Made by a program: the position numbers and the translations under genes. Positions 36,207-45,432 of a stretch of DNA of 64,000 nt are shown piece by piece. Numbering within the stretch: the first letter of the stretch is position 1; each line of letters begins with the position of its first letter. This stretch comes from Brachybacterium squillarum M-6-3. Lineage in GTDB: Bacteria > Actinomycetota > Actinomycetes > Actinomycetales > Dermabacteraceae. The notes below the pieces were generated by a model that saw only the letters and a list, made by a program, of their open reading frames with translations, did no database searches and was not told where the DNA came from. The stretch spans positions 117,053-181,052 of the forward strand of contig NZ_AGBX01000005.1 in assembly GCF_000225825.1 (NCBI RefSeq), written 5' to 3'.

Positions 36207-37769
36207 GTGCCCATCGCCTTCCATCCCGACCCCGAGCCCACCACCGACGCCGCCGACGGCGCGGAGGCCCCCGGCACGGACACCGCGGGAGCCGAGGAGA
36301 CCACCGCCGAGCAGGCCCCCGCCTCCCGCCGCCGCGACCCCCTCACCGAGCGGATCCTCGCCCGGGGGGACGCCTCCATCGCCCGCACCACCACGGTCTC
36401 CGAGGCCGACGGGGAGCAGCTCGACCTCGCCGATCGCCACGCCCTGCGCCGCGTCGCCGGGCTGCGCACCGACATCGAGGACGTCACCGAGGTCGAGTAC
36501 CGCCAGCTGCGCCTGGAGCGCGTGGTCCTGGCCGGGCTCTACACCCGTGGCGACGTCGCCGAGGCCGAGAACAGCCTGCGCGAGCTCGCCGCGCTCGCCG
36601 AGACCGCCGGCTCCGAGGTGCTCGACGGCGTCATGCAGCGCCGCGCCCACCCCGACCCCGCCACCTTCCTGGGTCGCGGCAAGGCCGCCGAGCTCGCCGA
36701 GATCGTCACCGAGGTCGGCGCCGACACCGTGATCGCGGATGGTGAGCTGGCCCCCAGCCAGCGCCGCGCCCTCGAGGACATCGTCACGGTGAAGGTCGTG
36801 GACCGCACGGCGCTGATCCTGGACATCTTCGCCCAGCACGCCAAGTCCCGCGAGGGCAAGGCGCAGGTGGAGCTCGCCCAGCTGGAGTACCTGCTGCCGC
36901 GCCTGCGCGGCTGGGGCGACTCCATGTCCCGCCAGGCCGGCGGCCGCGTGGCGGCCGGGGGCGCCGGCATGGGCTCCCGCGGTCCCGGCGAGACCAAGAT
37001 CGAGCTGGACCGCCGCCGCATCCGTGACCGGATGGCGAAGCTGCGCCGCGAGATCAAGGCGATGACCCCGGGGCGCGAGGCCAAGCGCGCCGACCGCCAC
37101 CGCAACGCCGTGCCGTCGGTCGCCATCGCCGGGTACACCAACGCCGGCAAGTCCTCCCTGCTGAACCGGCTCACCGGGGCCGGGGTGCTGGTGGAGAACG
37201 CCCTGTTCGCCACCCTGGACCCGACGGTGCGGCGCTCCACCACCCCCGACGGCCGCGAGTTCACCTTCGCGGACACCGTGGGCTTCGTGCGGCACCTGCC
37301 CACCCAGCTCGTCGAGGCCTTCCGCTCCACGCTGGAGGAGGTGGGCGACGCCGACCTGGTGCTGCACGTGGTGGACGCCTCCCATCCCGACCCCGAGGGG
37401 CAGATCCGCGCCGTGCGCACCGTGCTCGGCGAGATCGAGGGCTTCGAGGTGCCCGAGATCGTGGTGCTGAACAAGGCGGACCTCGCCACCCCTGAGACCC
37501 TGGCGCGGATCCGCAGCCAGGTCGGGGAACACGCGGTGGTCTCCGCCCGCACCGGCGAGGGCATCGAGGAGCTGCGCCGCCAGATCGCCGAGCACCTGCC
37601 GCGGCCCGCCGTCGAGGTGGACCTGGTGGTGCCCTACGACCGCGGGGACCTGGTCTCCCGGGCCCACAGCACCGGGGAGGTGCTGCGTGAGGAGCATCTC
37701 GCCGAGGGCACCCACCTGCACGCCCGTGTCGACGAGGCCCTCGCCGCGGAGCTCCGCGGCGCGGCCTGA
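36207..37769 (+). CDS. hflX: GTPase HflX
   Basis: Ribosome-associated GTPase that splits stalled or hibernating ribosomes under stress. The 520-residue product has an acidic/Ala-rich N-terminal extension (1-75), the HflX domain with FLGRGKAAEL and AGGAGMGSRGPGETKIELDRR, and a G domain: G1 GYTNAGKSS (about 309), G3 DTVGF, G4 NKAD. GTG at 36207 was chosen because GAGGAGA (36191-36197) stands before it; the frame from 36120 would run through the divergent promoter. Confidence 0.92.
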   Translation: MPIAFHPDPEPTTDAADGAEAPGTDTAGAEETTAEQAPASRRRDPLTERILARGDASIARTTTVSEADGEQLDLADRHALRRVAGLRTDIEDVTEVEYRQLRLERVVLAGLYTRGDVAEAENSLRELAALAETAGSEVLDGVMQRRAHPDPATFLGRGKAAELAEIVTEVGADTVIADGELAPSQRRALEDIVTVKVVDRTALILDIFAQHAKSREGKAQVELAQLEYLLPRLRGWGDSMSRQAGGRVAAGGAGMGSRGPGETKIELDRRRIRDRMAKLRREIKAMTPGREAKRADRHRNAVPSVAIAGYTNAGKSSLLNRLTGAGVLVENALFATLDPTVRRSTTPDGREFTFADTVGFVRHLPTQLVEAFRSTLEEVGDADLVLHVVDASHPDPEGQIRAVRTVLGEIEGFEVPEIVVLNKADLATPETLARIRSQVGEHAVVSARTGEGIEELRRQIAEHLPRPAVEVDLVVPYDRGDLVSRAHSTGEVLREEHLAEGTHLHARVDEALAAELRGAA

Positions 37770-37792
37770 ACCGCCCGCGGCCGGGGCGCCGA

Positions 37793-37798
37793 TACCCT
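37793..37798 (+). promoter_or_regulatory. -10 element, probable leaderless start of dinG
   Basis: TACCCT ends 6 bases before the dinG ATG at 37805; no Shine-Dalgarno sequence. No LexA box is visible here. Confidence 0.55.
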
Positions 37799-37804
37799 GA
37801 TCCG

Positions 37805-39823
37805 ATGAGCTCCTCGGCCACCGCGGCACCCCCGGTCGCCGACCTCGACACCCTGATGCGCGCCGCCGTCGCGGCCGTCGGCGGCAGCCCCCGCGAGGGC
37901 CAGACCGCCATGGCCGAGGCCGTGGACACCGCGATGGACGGCGGTCGCCACCTGCTCGTGCAGGCCGGCACCGGCACCGGCAAGTCCCTGGCCTACCTGG
38001 TGCCCGCCCTGCGGCACGCCCTGGTGACGGGGCGGCCCGTGGTGGTCTCCACCGCCACCATCGCCCTGCAGAACCAGATCGTCCGCAAGGACCTGCCGCG
38101 ACTGGTCGAGGCCCTCGCCGCGCACCTGCCGCGCACCCCCACCTTCGCGCTGCTCAAGGGCCGCGCGAACTACCTCTGCCGCCACAAGGTCGACGGCGGC
38201 TACCCGGAGGACCTCGACCCCCGGGCCCTGTTCTCCGAGGCCTCGGCCGATCCCGCCCGCGGCGGCGGGGAGCGGCTCGGCGAGCAGGTGCGGCGGCTGC
38301 GCGCCTGGGCCGAGGAGACCGAGACGGGCGACCGCGACTCCCTGGAGGACGCGGTCTCCGACCGTGCCTGGCGACAGGTGTCGGTCACCGGCACCCAGTG
38401 CCTGGGCTCCACCTGCCCGATGGTGGGGGACTGCTTCGCCGAGCGCAGCCGCGAGCTGGCCCGCGAGGTCGACCTGGTCGTCACCAACCACGCGCTGCTC
38501 GCGATCGACGCCTTCGACCGCCACGGCATCATCCCCGAGCACGACGTCGTCGTCTTCGACGAGGCCCACGACCTCACCGCCCGCGTCACCGGCGCCGTCA
38601 CCGAGTCCCTGAACCCCGGCGCCGTCCGCGGCGTCGTGCGGGAGCTGCGGAGCCTCGGCGTCGCCGCCACGGCCCTGGACGACGCGGGGGAGGAGCTGCG
38701 GGAGGCCCTCGAGCTGGTGCCCGACGGCCGGGTCATCGCGGAGCTGCCCGAGCGGCTGCGCGACGCCCTGGCCATGATCCGGAACGAGGCCCGCACCGCC
38801 CACAGCGACGCCAAGGACGCCGGGGACGAGCACGCCGCCGGCACCGCCGGGGCCCGCAAGGCCGCCCGCGCCACCCTGCAGGAGCTGATGGACGTCTCCG
38901 AACGCCTGCTGGCCCCCGCCGAGGACGACGTCGTCTCCGTCTCCCACTCCACCGCGACCGGCCGCTCCAGCATCCAGGTGGCGCCGCTGAGCGTCGCCGG
39001 GGCCATGCGGGGGGCGATCCTCGAGGACCGCACCGTGGTGCTGACCTCCGCCACCCTCGCTCTCGGGGGCCGCTTCGAGCCGCCCGCGGGGGAGGTGGGC
39101 CTGGCCCGCGCCGCCCGCACCGCCCCCGAGCAGGTCCCCGCCCGCGAGGACCGCGGCGCCTGGGCCGGGCTGGACGTGGGCAGCCCCTTCGACTACCGCC
39201 GCCAGGGCATCCTCTACATCGCCCGCCACCTGCCCCCGCCCGGCAGGGAGGGCCCGGCGCCCGCGATGCTCGAGCACCTCACCGAGCTGGTCGAGGCCTC
39301 CCACGGCGGGGCGCTGTGCCTGTTCTCCTCCCGCCGCGGCGCCGAGCTGGCCGCCGAGCACGTGCGCGCCCGGCTGGACCTGCCGATCGGCGTGCAGGGC
39401 GAGGACTCGATGGCGAACCTGGTGCGGGACTTCCGGCAGGACCCCGACTCGAGCCTGTTCGGCACCCTCACCCTCTGGCAGGGCGTGGACGTGCCCGGGG
39501 ACGCCTGCCGCCTGGTCACGATCGACCGCATCCCCTTCCCGCGGCCGGACGACCCGCTGACCTCGGCGCGCCAGGAGCGGATCACCGCCCACGGCGGCAA
39601 CGGCTTCATGGGCGTCTCCGCGCAGCACGCCGCGCTGCTGCTGGCCCAGGGGGCGGGGCGCCTGATCCGCTCCCAGCAGGACCGGGGCATGGTCGCGGTG
39701 CTCGACGCGCGCCTGGCGACCGCGCGCTACGCGGGCTTCCTACGGGCCGCGATGCCGCCGCTGTGGGACACCACCGACCCGGGCGTCGCGCTGGGCGCCC
39801 TGCGGAGGCTCAGCGGCGCCTGA
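37805..39823 (+). CDS. dinG: DinG/YoaA-type ATP-dependent DNA helicase
   Basis: Superfamily 2 helicase related to XPD. The 672-residue product has Walker A AGTGTGKS (about 55-62), a four-Cys iron-sulphur cluster region (CRHKV, then QCLGSTCPMVGDC), the DEAH box (FDEAHDL, about 252) and C-terminal motifs V-VI (TLWQGVDVPGDACRLV, QGAGRLIRSQQDRG). Probably unwinds 5'-3' at damaged or R-looped DNA. In actinobacteria it is adjacent to hflX and lexA, as here. Confidence 0.92.
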   Translation: MSSSATAAPPVADLDTLMRAAVAAVGGSPREGQTAMAEAVDTAMDGGRHLLVQAGTGTGKSLAYLVPALRHALVTGRPVVVSTATIALQNQIVRKDLPRLVEALAAHLPRTPTFALLKGRANYLCRHKVDGGYPEDLDPRALFSEASADPARGGGERLGEQVRRLRAWAEETETGDRDSLEDAVSDRAWRQVSVTGTQCLGSTCPMVGDCFAERSRELAREVDLVVTNHALLAIDAFDRHGIIPEHDVVVFDEAHDLTARVTGAVTESLNPGAVRGVVRELRSLGVAATALDDAGEELREALELVPDGRVIAELPERLRDALAMIRNEARTAHSDAKDAGDEHAAGTAGARKAARATLQELMDVSERLLAPAEDDVVSVSHSTATGRSSIQVAPLSVAGAMRGAILEDRTVVLTSATLALGGRFEPPAGEVGLARAARTAPEQVPAREDRGAWAGLDVGSPFDYRRQGILYIARHLPPPGREGPAPAMLEHLTELVEASHGGALCLFSSRRGAELAAEHVRARLDLPIGVQGEDSMANLVRDFRQDPDSSLFGTLTLWQGVDVPGDACRLVTIDRIPFPRPDDPLTSARQERITAHGGNGFMGVSAQHAALLLAQGAGRLIRSQQDRGMVAVLDARLATARYAGFLRAAMPPLWDTTDPGVALGALRRLSGA

Positions 39824-39886
39824 GCGCGCCACGGAACGCAGCGACCGACCTCTCTCGGGACACGGCGTCGCCCGGTCGGCAGCGGC

Positions 39887-40633
39887 TCAGACCGAGCGCA
39901 GCACAGCCACCACCTTGCCCAGCACTTCGGCGTCGTCGCCGAGGATGGGGGTGAAGGACGGGTTGTGCGGCATCAGCCAGATGTGGCCGTCGCGCTGGGC
40001 GAAGGTCTTCACGGTGGCCTCGCCGTCGATCATGGCGGCGACGATCTCGCCCTTCTCGGCGGTGGGCTGGGAGCGCACCACCACCCAGTCGCCGTCGCAG
40101 ATGGCGGCGTCGATCATCGAGTCGCCCACCACCTGCAGCAGAAACAGCTCCCCGCTGCCCACCAGACGGGAGGGGAGGGTGAAGACGTCCTCGACCTGCT
40201 CCTGCGCGGTGATGGGCACGCCCGCGGCGATCCGGCCGACCAGCGGCACCGGCACGGAGGGGCCCGCGGAGAGGTCGTCGGCCGCGGCCAGCTCGGCGTC
40301 GGGGGCGCCGTCCTCGCCCGGGAGCACCACCTCCATCGCCCGCGGACGCTTGGGGTCCCGGCGCAGGTAGCCCTTGCGCTCCAGGGCCTGCAGCTGGTGG
40401 GACACCGAGGAGGAGGAGGTCAGGCCCACGGCCTCGCCGATCTCCCGCATGCTCGGCGGGTAGCCGCGGTTCGCGATGGCGGCGGTGATGGTCTCCAGCA
40501 CCAGGCGCTGGCGCGGGGTGAGCGAGCTCTCCCCGCCCTCGGGCACGTCGGCGGCACCCGGGGGGACCTCGGCGAGGGCCGCCGGGGCGGGGGCGGTCCG
40601 AGCGGTGCGGCTCGACGGGGTGCGCGGGGTCAT
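39887..40633 (-). CDS. lexA: SOS repressor LexA
   Basis: Represses damage genes and cleaves itself when bound to RecA filaments. The 248-residue product has a disordered N-terminal extension (1-37), the winged helix ([45 protein letters not shown], 38-90), the cleavage site A137-G138, the nucleophile S172 (GDSMID) and the general base K209 (ATVKTF). AGGAGG stands before the ATG at 40633. Its own LexA box lies upstream at 40773-40788. Divergent from the LysM gene. Confidence 0.96.
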   Translation of the reverse strand: MTPRTPSSRTARTAPAPAALAEVPPGAADVPEGGESSLTPRQRLVLETITAAIANRGYPPSMREIGEAVGLTSSSSVSHQLQALERKGYLRRDPKRPRAMEVVLPGEDGAPDAELAAADDLSAGPSVPVPLVGRIAAGVPITAQEQVEDVFTLPSRLVGSGELFLLQVVGDSMIDAAICDGDWVVVRSQPTAEKGEIVAAMIDGEATVKTFAQRDGHIWLMPHNPSFTPILGDDAEVLGKVVAVLRSV

Positions 40634-40772
40634 GGCGGGCCTCCTGGCCTGGGCGGGCGGTGCCGTGGGCGGTAGTCCGACGGCGGTCCCGGGACGGGCC
40701 GCGGAGTTCGTTTGTCGGACCCCCGCGGTTCGGTGGTGCTGTCACCCAGAGTAGGGCGACACGCAGGCGATA

Positions 40773-40788
40773 CCAAACAGGTGTTCGA
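40773..40788 (-). promoter_or_regulatory. LexA box in the lexA promoter
   Basis: Read toward lexA it is TCGAACACCTGTTTGG, followed at once by TATCG as a -10, the same layout as at recA. Two of the twelve arm positions differ from the palindromic consensus. Confidence 0.75.
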
Positions 40789-40796
40789 GATTTCTC

Positions 40797-40856
40797 TTGC
40801 GTGTCGCGCCCATCCCGCTTAGAGTCGCACACAGTTTCGATCGAACAGGAGTTCGG
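40797..40856 (+). promoter_or_regulatory. Promoter and LexA box of the LysM division suppressor
   Basis: TTGCGT (40797-40802), a 17-base spacer and TAGAGT (40820-40825) form a promoter. Downstream, TCGAACAGGAGTTCGG (40841-40856) is a LexA box whose centre contains the Shine-Dalgarno AGGAG; the ATG is at 40859. LexA would therefore block early elongation. Confidence 0.8.
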
Positions 40857-40858
40857 AC

Positions 40859-41266
40859 ATGCAGACCCAGAACGCCACCGTCATCGCCCTCCCCGCGCAG
40901 CACGGCCGCACCGCCCCCCAGGGCACCCCGGGGGCCGTTCGACCGCGTGTTCGACTGGAGGTCACCCGCCGGGGCCGCGCCCTGATCACGCTGCTCGCCT
41001 TCGTGCTGGGCCTCCTGGTCGCCGCGGCCGCGCTGCTCGTGCTCGACGTGCCGAGCGCCCTCGCCGGCGGTGAGGAGACCACCGATCACAGCGTCACCGT
41101 CGCCGCGGGGGAGACCCTGTGGGACTACGCCGACCGCTACGCCGCCGAGGGCGTGAGCGCGCAGGAGTACGTCGTGCAGGTGCGGGCCCTGAACCACCTG
41201 CCCACCGGCCGGATCGTGGAGGGCCAGGAGCTCGAGCTGCCCGCCGTGGACGCGCAGGCGCTCTGA
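40859..41266 (+). CDS. LysM-domain membrane protein, probable SOS cell-division suppressor (YneA/ChiZ type)
   Basis: A 135-residue protein with a cytosolic start, one membrane segment (about 42-68), and a single outside LysM domain (about 79-128: [15 protein letters not shown]...[23 protein letters not shown]). The position divergent from lexA, next to nrdR, matches Bacillus yneA and Mycobacterium tuberculosis Rv2719c (chiZ), LysM-containing damage-induced division inhibitors. Sequence likeness is in architecture and context rather than motif; no hydrolase domain is evident. LexA box over its ribosome site supports SOS control. Confidence 0.8.
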   Translation: MQTQNATVIALPAQHGRTAPQGTPGAVRPRVRLEVTRRGRALITLLAFVLGLLVAAAALLVLDVPSALAGGEETTDHSVTVAAGETLWDYADRYAAEGVSAQEYVVQVRALNHLPTGRIVEGQELELPAVDAQAL

Positions 41267-41413
41267 CACCGTCCCGCGTCGCGCTCGCCCCCGCACGCTC
41301 CGCGGCGCTCCCGGTCGGCTCGTGATCACCACCCCCGCCCACCGAATCGACCCGCGCCCTTCCCGCCGCACCGCCCCGTCCCCAGCACGGATCGGCGGGG
41401 AGGGCGTCGGCGG

Positions 41414-41419
41414 TACCCT
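41414..41419 (+). promoter_or_regulatory. -10 element, probable leaderless start of nrdR
   Basis: TACCCT ends 7 bases before the nrdR ATG; no Shine-Dalgarno sequence. It supports the ATG at 41427 over the upstream in-frame start at 41322. Confidence 0.55.
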
Positions 41420-41426
41420 GGGGCCC

Positions 41427-41894
41427 ATGCACTGCCCGTTCTGCCGCCACCCCGATTCCCGGGTCGTGGACTCCCGCACCTCCGACGACGGCTCCACGAT
41501 CCGTCGCCGTCGCCAGTGCCCGAACTGCTCGCGGCGGTTCTCCACCAGCGAGACCGCCTCGCTCGCCGTCATCAAGCGCTCCGGGGTCAGCGAACCCTTC
41601 AGCCGCGCCAAGGTGATCTCCGGCGTGCGCAAGGCCTGCCAGGGACGTCCGGTCACCGACGACCAGCTCGCCGTGCTCGCCCAGCGCGTGGAGGAGGACA
41701 TCCGCGCCAGCGGCCAGGCCGAGATCGACGCCCACGGCGTGGGCCTGGCCATCCTGCAGCCCCTGCAGGACCTCGACCTCGTGGCCTACCTGCGCTTCGC
41801 GAGCGTCTACCGCTCCTTCGACAGCCTCGACGACTTCGAGGCCGCCATCCAGCGGCTGCGGGAGCAGGGCGCGGAGACCAGCACTGCGAGCTGA
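41427..41894 (+). CDS. nrdR: Transcriptional repressor NrdR
   Basis: Zinc-ribbon/ATP-cone repressor of ribonucleotide reductase genes that senses dATP/ATP. The 155-residue product has zinc cysteines C3, C6, C31 and C34 (MHCPFC...QCPNC), then the ATP-cone ([29 protein letters not shown]) and the C-terminal [17 protein letters not shown]. Start at 41427 gives the standard N-terminus. No nrd genes or NrdR boxes are in the window. The lexA-LysM-nrdR order is conserved in actinobacteria. Confidence 0.96.
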   Translation: MHCPFCRHPDSRVVDSRTSDDGSTIRRRRQCPNCSRRFSTSETASLAVIKRSGVSEPFSRAKVISGVRKACQGRPVTDDQLAVLAQRVEEDIRASGQAEIDAHGVGLAILQPLQDLDLVAYLRFASVYRSFDSLDDFEAAIQRLREQGAETSTAS

Positions 41895-41966
41895 CCCCGG
41901 GCAGGGGGCGCGAGGGGTGCCTCACGGGCGCGGTGGACAGTGGTCCGGGACGCCTGCGGATGTGGC

Positions 41967-42041
41967 TAAGATACCCATCGTGCGCTCTTGCAGCGCACGA
42001 TCGGACGGCGGTCGTGGAGGGGAAGCCACGGCCGCCGTTCC
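41967..42041 (+). ncRNA. Candidate small RNA or convergent terminator array between nrdR and helR
   Basis: A -10 like TAAGAT (41967-41972) is followed by a perfect 10-pair hairpin (41977-41986 with 41992-42001, loop CTTGC) and then a 15-pair hairpin (42003-42017 with 42026-42040, loop of 8). Two tandem stems after a -10 suggest a compact RNA of about 65-80 bases. The alternative is that each stem ends one of the two converging genes. Confidence 0.35.
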
Positions 42042-42081
42042 CTGTCTGCTCCCCGTCTCCGGAGAAGACCGCCGCCCGAGG

Positions 42082-44337
42082 TCAGGCGGCGATCGGGGCC
42101 TCGGACATGCCGGCCGGCAGCGCCGCCGCATGGACCGCACCGAGGTGCCGGGTGGGCCGGGTCATCGCCACGTAGAGGTCTCCGGCGCCGTGCCGCTGAA
42201 GGATCTCGGCGGGCTCCGCGAGGACGACCGCGTCGAACTCGAGGCCCTTGGCGTCCTGCGGCCCCATCACGGCGACCTCGTCGTCCACACCGGCGGATCC
42301 GGTGCCGATGCGGATGCCCGGCAGCGCCTCGCGGATCGCCGCCAGCAGCTCCGGCTCCCGGGCGGGATCCGCGATCACCGCGATGCGGCCCACCTCCTCG
42401 GCGTGCAGGCCCGCCACCATCGCGGCGGTGTCCTCCGCGATCCGGGCGGGCTCCGTGCGCCGCAGCATCGGATCCTCCTCGCCCTCGCGCACCGAGGTGA
42501 CGGCGGTGACGGGGAGGTCGTGGGCGGCGGCCATCGCCAGCGCCCGGTCCATGATCCGCGCCGGGGTGCGGTAGTTGACCGTCAGGTGCTCGATCTGCAC
42601 CCGGTCCTGGACGTGCGGGGCCAGCGCCCGCTCCCAGGAGCCCGGGCCGGCGGCCGAGGAGGTCTGGGCGACGTCCCCCACCACCGTGAAGGACTTGGTG
42701 GGGCAGCGGCGCATCAGGGCGCGCCAGCTCATCGCCGAGTGCTCCTGTGCCTCGTCGACCACCACGTGGCCGTAGGTCCATCCGCGCTCCGCGGAGGCCC
42801 GCTCGGCCAGCGTCCGGCCGTCGCGCACCCGCGTCACCTGGTCGGCCAGGTCCTCGGCGCGCACGATGCCCGAGGTGTCGACGTTCTCCAGCACCCTGCG
42901 GGCGTAGTCCACGTCGGCCGCGCGGCGCTCGGCGGCGTCGCGGGCGCGGGCCTCCTCGGGGGCGGAGTCCTCCCCGAGCAGCTCGGCCACCTCGTCCAGC
43001 AGCGGCACGTCCTCCACCGTCCAGGGGGCGTCCTTGTCCCGCACCAGCCGCTCGACCTGTCCCGCGAGGTCCCGGGGCGCGGCCTCGCGCAGACGCTCGG
43101 GGCGGGAGAGCAGCACCCGCAGGAAGCCCTGCGGGGTGTAGGGGAGCCAGGCCAGGTTCAGCGTCCGTCGCACCGTGGGGTCATGGCGCAGATCGGCGAG
43201 CAGGTCCGGGCGGTCCTCGGGCACCACGGTGCGGCCGTGCGCCCGCAGCGCCGTCTCGTACCGTTCCACCAGCCGGTCCAGGGCCGCGCGCACGAACACG
43301 GTGCGGGCGTCGTTGTGGGGGCGATGCGTGGCGCGGGCCTCGCGGCGGGCGGCGCGCAGGTCCCCCCGGCTCAGGCGCAGCGGGATCCCGTCGATCCGCA
43401 GCGGCACGTCCTGCTCGGGCACCTGCTGGCGTTGCTTGACGGCGCGCGAGAGCAGCTCGGCCATCGCGGCGTCACCCTTCGCCCGGGCCACGGCCGGGGC
43501 GTCGTGCCGGGTGGTCTCCACGCCGGGGAACAGCGTGCCCGGCGTCATCATCACCACGCCGGACTCGCCGAGGCTCGGCAGCACGCGCTCGATGTAGTGC
43601 AGGAAGCCCTCGGTGGGGGCCATGATCAGCACGCCCGTGTGCTCCAGGCGGCGCCGGTGGGTGTAGAGCAGGTAGGCGGCGCGGTGCAGCGCGACGGCGG
43701 TCTTGCCGGTGCCGGGTCCCCCCTGCACCACCATCACGCCGCGGTTGTCGGAACGGATGATGCGGTCCTGCTCCGCCTGGATGGTGGCGACGATGTCGCC
43801 CATGCGGCCGGTGCGCTGCCCGGAGACGGCCGCCAGCAGCGCGCCCTCGCCCTGCAGCACCACGTCCTCGGCGCCCTCCAGCACGGAGGAGTCCAGCACG
43901 TCGTCCTCGAGGCCCACCACGGTTCGGCCGCGGCTGATCAGGTGCCGGCGCAGACGCACGCCCTGGGGGTCCGCGCTGGTCGCCTGGTAGAACGCCGCCG
44001 CGGCGGGGGCGCGCCAGTCCACCAGCAGCTGCTCGCGGTCCGCGGTGAACAGGCCGATGCGGCCGATGTAGCGCCGGGCCTCGTCCTCGGTGTCCAGGCG
44101 GCCGAAGACGACGTTCTGGCTGACGGAGCGCAGCAGCGCGAGGCGGTCCTCGTACAGCGCCAGGAAGGAGTCCCGCTCCGAGCGGTTCTGGTGGGTCGAG
44201 GCGTGCTGGGAGGCCTGCACCCCGGTGAGGTTGGCCTGCACCTGCTCGATCAGCTCGTCGAGGCGGTGGTAGAGCCGGTCGGCATGGTCCTGCTCCCGCG
44301 CGATCTCACGGCTGATCTGCTGCTCGGACTCGTCCAC
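42082..44337 (-). CDS. helR: HelD/HelR-type helicase, RNA polymerase recycling factor
   Basis: UvrD/Rep-like ATPase of 751 residues. An N-terminal coiled coil (about 1-75) fits the HelD secondary-channel arm. Walker A GGPGTGKTA is at 206-214, with the family-specific VMVVQGGPGTGKTAVALHRAAYLL; Walker B is VVVDEAQE. It ends with NYRTPARIMDRALAMAA, AKGLEFDAVVL and YVAMTRPTRHL. HelD removes stalled RNA polymerase from DNA; the actinobacterial form HelR can protect against rifamycins. GTG at 44337 follows a G-rich ribosome site. No rifamycin-associated element is visible upstream. Confidence 0.85.
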   Translation of the reverse strand: MDESEQQISREIAREQDHADRLYHRLDELIEQVQANLTGVQASQHASTHQNRSERDSFLALYEDRLALLRSVSQNVVFGRLDTEDEARRYIGRIGLFTADREQLLVDWRAPAAAAFYQATSADPQGVRLRRHLISRGRTVVGLEDDVLDSSVLEGAEDVVLQGEGALLAAVSGQRTGRMGDIVATIQAEQDRIIRSDNRGVMVVQGGPGTGKTAVALHRAAYLLYTHRRRLEHTGVLIMAPTEGFLHYIERVLPSLGESGVVMMTPGTLFPGVETTRHDAPAVARAKGDAAMAELLSRAVKQRQQVPEQDVPLRIDGIPLRLSRGDLRAARREARATHRPHNDARTVFVRAALDRLVERYETALRAHGRTVVPEDRPDLLADLRHDPTVRRTLNLAWLPYTPQGFLRVLLSRPERLREAAPRDLAGQVERLVRDKDAPWTVEDVPLLDEVAELLGEDSAPEEARARDAAERRAADVDYARRVLENVDTSGIVRAEDLADQVTRVRDGRTLAERASAERGWTYGHVVVDEAQEHSAMSWRALMRRCPTKSFTVVGDVAQTSSAAGPGSWERALAPHVQDRVQIEHLTVNYRTPARIMDRALAMAAAHDLPVTAVTSVREGEEDPMLRRTEPARIAEDTAAMVAGLHAEEVGRIAVIADPAREPELLAAIREALPGIRIGTGSAGVDDEVAVMGPQDAKGLEFDAVVLAEPAEILQRHGAGDLYVAMTRPTRHLGAVHAAALPAGMSEAPIAA

Positions 44338-44410
44338 GGACCTGCTCCCCCCACGTGCGGATGCTGCGGGCGTCCGCTCCGGGCCCGGCCCGGACGGCGG
44401 AACGCGGTGG

Positions 44411-44421
44411 TCCATTATGGT
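44411..44421. promoter_or_regulatory. Overlapping divergent -10 elements, helR / PAC2 gene
   Basis: TATGGT (44416-44421) can serve the PAC2 gene and the nearly palindromic CATAAT (44414-44419, minus strand) can serve helR. The two promoters would compete. Confidence 0.4.
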
Positions 44422-44472
44422 GGACGGGCCTGGGTGTGCGTGACATCCGGCCCGCCACGGAAGGAGAGGGTG

Positions 44473-45432
44473 ATGCGAGACCCGCGTGACCTGTACACCT
44501 TCGAGGATGCCGAGGTGCTCGCCGCGGTGCCGCGGGAGGACCTGACCCTCGTGCACGCGCTGCCGGGGATGGTCGATGCGGGCAACGCCTGCCGGATCGC
44601 CGCCACCTACCTGCGCGACGAGCTGCGCCACCTGCCGCTGGTCACCTTCGACATCGACGAGCTGCTGGACTACCGGGGCTCGCGACCCCAGGCCGTGTTC
44701 GACGGCGTCTCCTACCGCAGCGTCGACATCCCTTCGCTGCGGCTGTCCCTGATGTACGACGAGGCCGACCGCCCCTTCCTGTTCCTGGACGGCCCCGAGC
44801 CGGACCTGCAGTGGCAGCGGCTCTCCCAGGCCCTCATCGACCTCGTCGAGTACTTCGGGGTGCGTCGCGTGGTGGGCATGCAGGCGGTGCCGATGGCCGT
44901 GCCCCACACCCGGCCCATCGGCCTGTTCGCGCACGCCAACGACCCCTCCCTGCTGGAGCGCACCGAACTGCAGCCCCCTGAGGGGTCGGTGCCTCCCGAG
45001 GATGAGGCCGAGATCGTCGTGCCCGCCGGCTTCGGCTCCCTGCTCGAGGTCGAGCTCGGCCACGCCGGTCACGCCGCGATGGGCTACGCCGCGCAGGTGC
45101 CCCACTACCTCACGCGCACGGACTTCCCGGCCGCCGCTCTCGCCCTGCTGCGCCGGGTCAGCGGCGCCGCGGAGCTCGACCTGCCGCTGGTGACCCTCGG
45201 CGACCTCACCGATGCCGCCGGGACCGCCCTGGAGGGCACGCTGTCGCAGAACGGGGAGGTGCGCCAGATCGTCGCGGCCCTGGAGGAGCAGTACGACGCG
45301 GCGCGCGAGGAGGACGAGTCGTCGATCGCGACCGCGATGGACCTCCCCACGGCCGAGGAGCTGGGCGATCGCTTCGAGCGCTTCCTCGCCGACCGCGACG
45401 GCGAGGGGCCGGAGTCGCCGACCCGGTCGTGA
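44473..45432 (+). CDS. PAC2 family protein
   Basis: A 319-residue protein of the PAC2 (proteasome assembly chaperone-like) family: TLVHALPGMVDAGNA, then TFDIDELLDYRGSRP, LSLMYDEADRPFLFLDGPEPDLQW and RVVGMQAVPMAVPHTRP. A glutamate-rich helix ends the protein. Bacterial PAC2 proteins are common in actinobacteria and their function is unclear; no proteasome genes are in this window. GGAGAGGG precedes the ATG at 44473; the longer frame that runs back to 41917 is an antisense shadow of helR. Confidence 0.85.
   Translation: MRDPRDLYTFEDAEVLAAVPREDLTLVHALPGMVDAGNACRIAATYLRDELRHLPLVTFDIDELLDYRGSRPQAVFDGVSYRSVDIPSLRLSLMYDEADRPFLFLDGPEPDLQWQRLSQALIDLVEYFGVRRVVGMQAVPMAVPHTRPIGLFAHANDPSLLERTELQPPEGSVPPEDEAEIVVPAGFGSLLEVELGHAGHAAMGYAAQVPHYLTRTDFPAAALALLRRVSGAAELDLPLVTLGDLTDAAGTALEGTLSQNGEVRQIVAALEEQYDAAREEDESSIATAMDLPTAEELGDRFERFLADRDGEGPESPTRS

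Noticed and set aside
44338..44472. Rifamycin-associated element upstream of helR
   Set aside because: No 19-base palindrome of the known type is visible in this gap.
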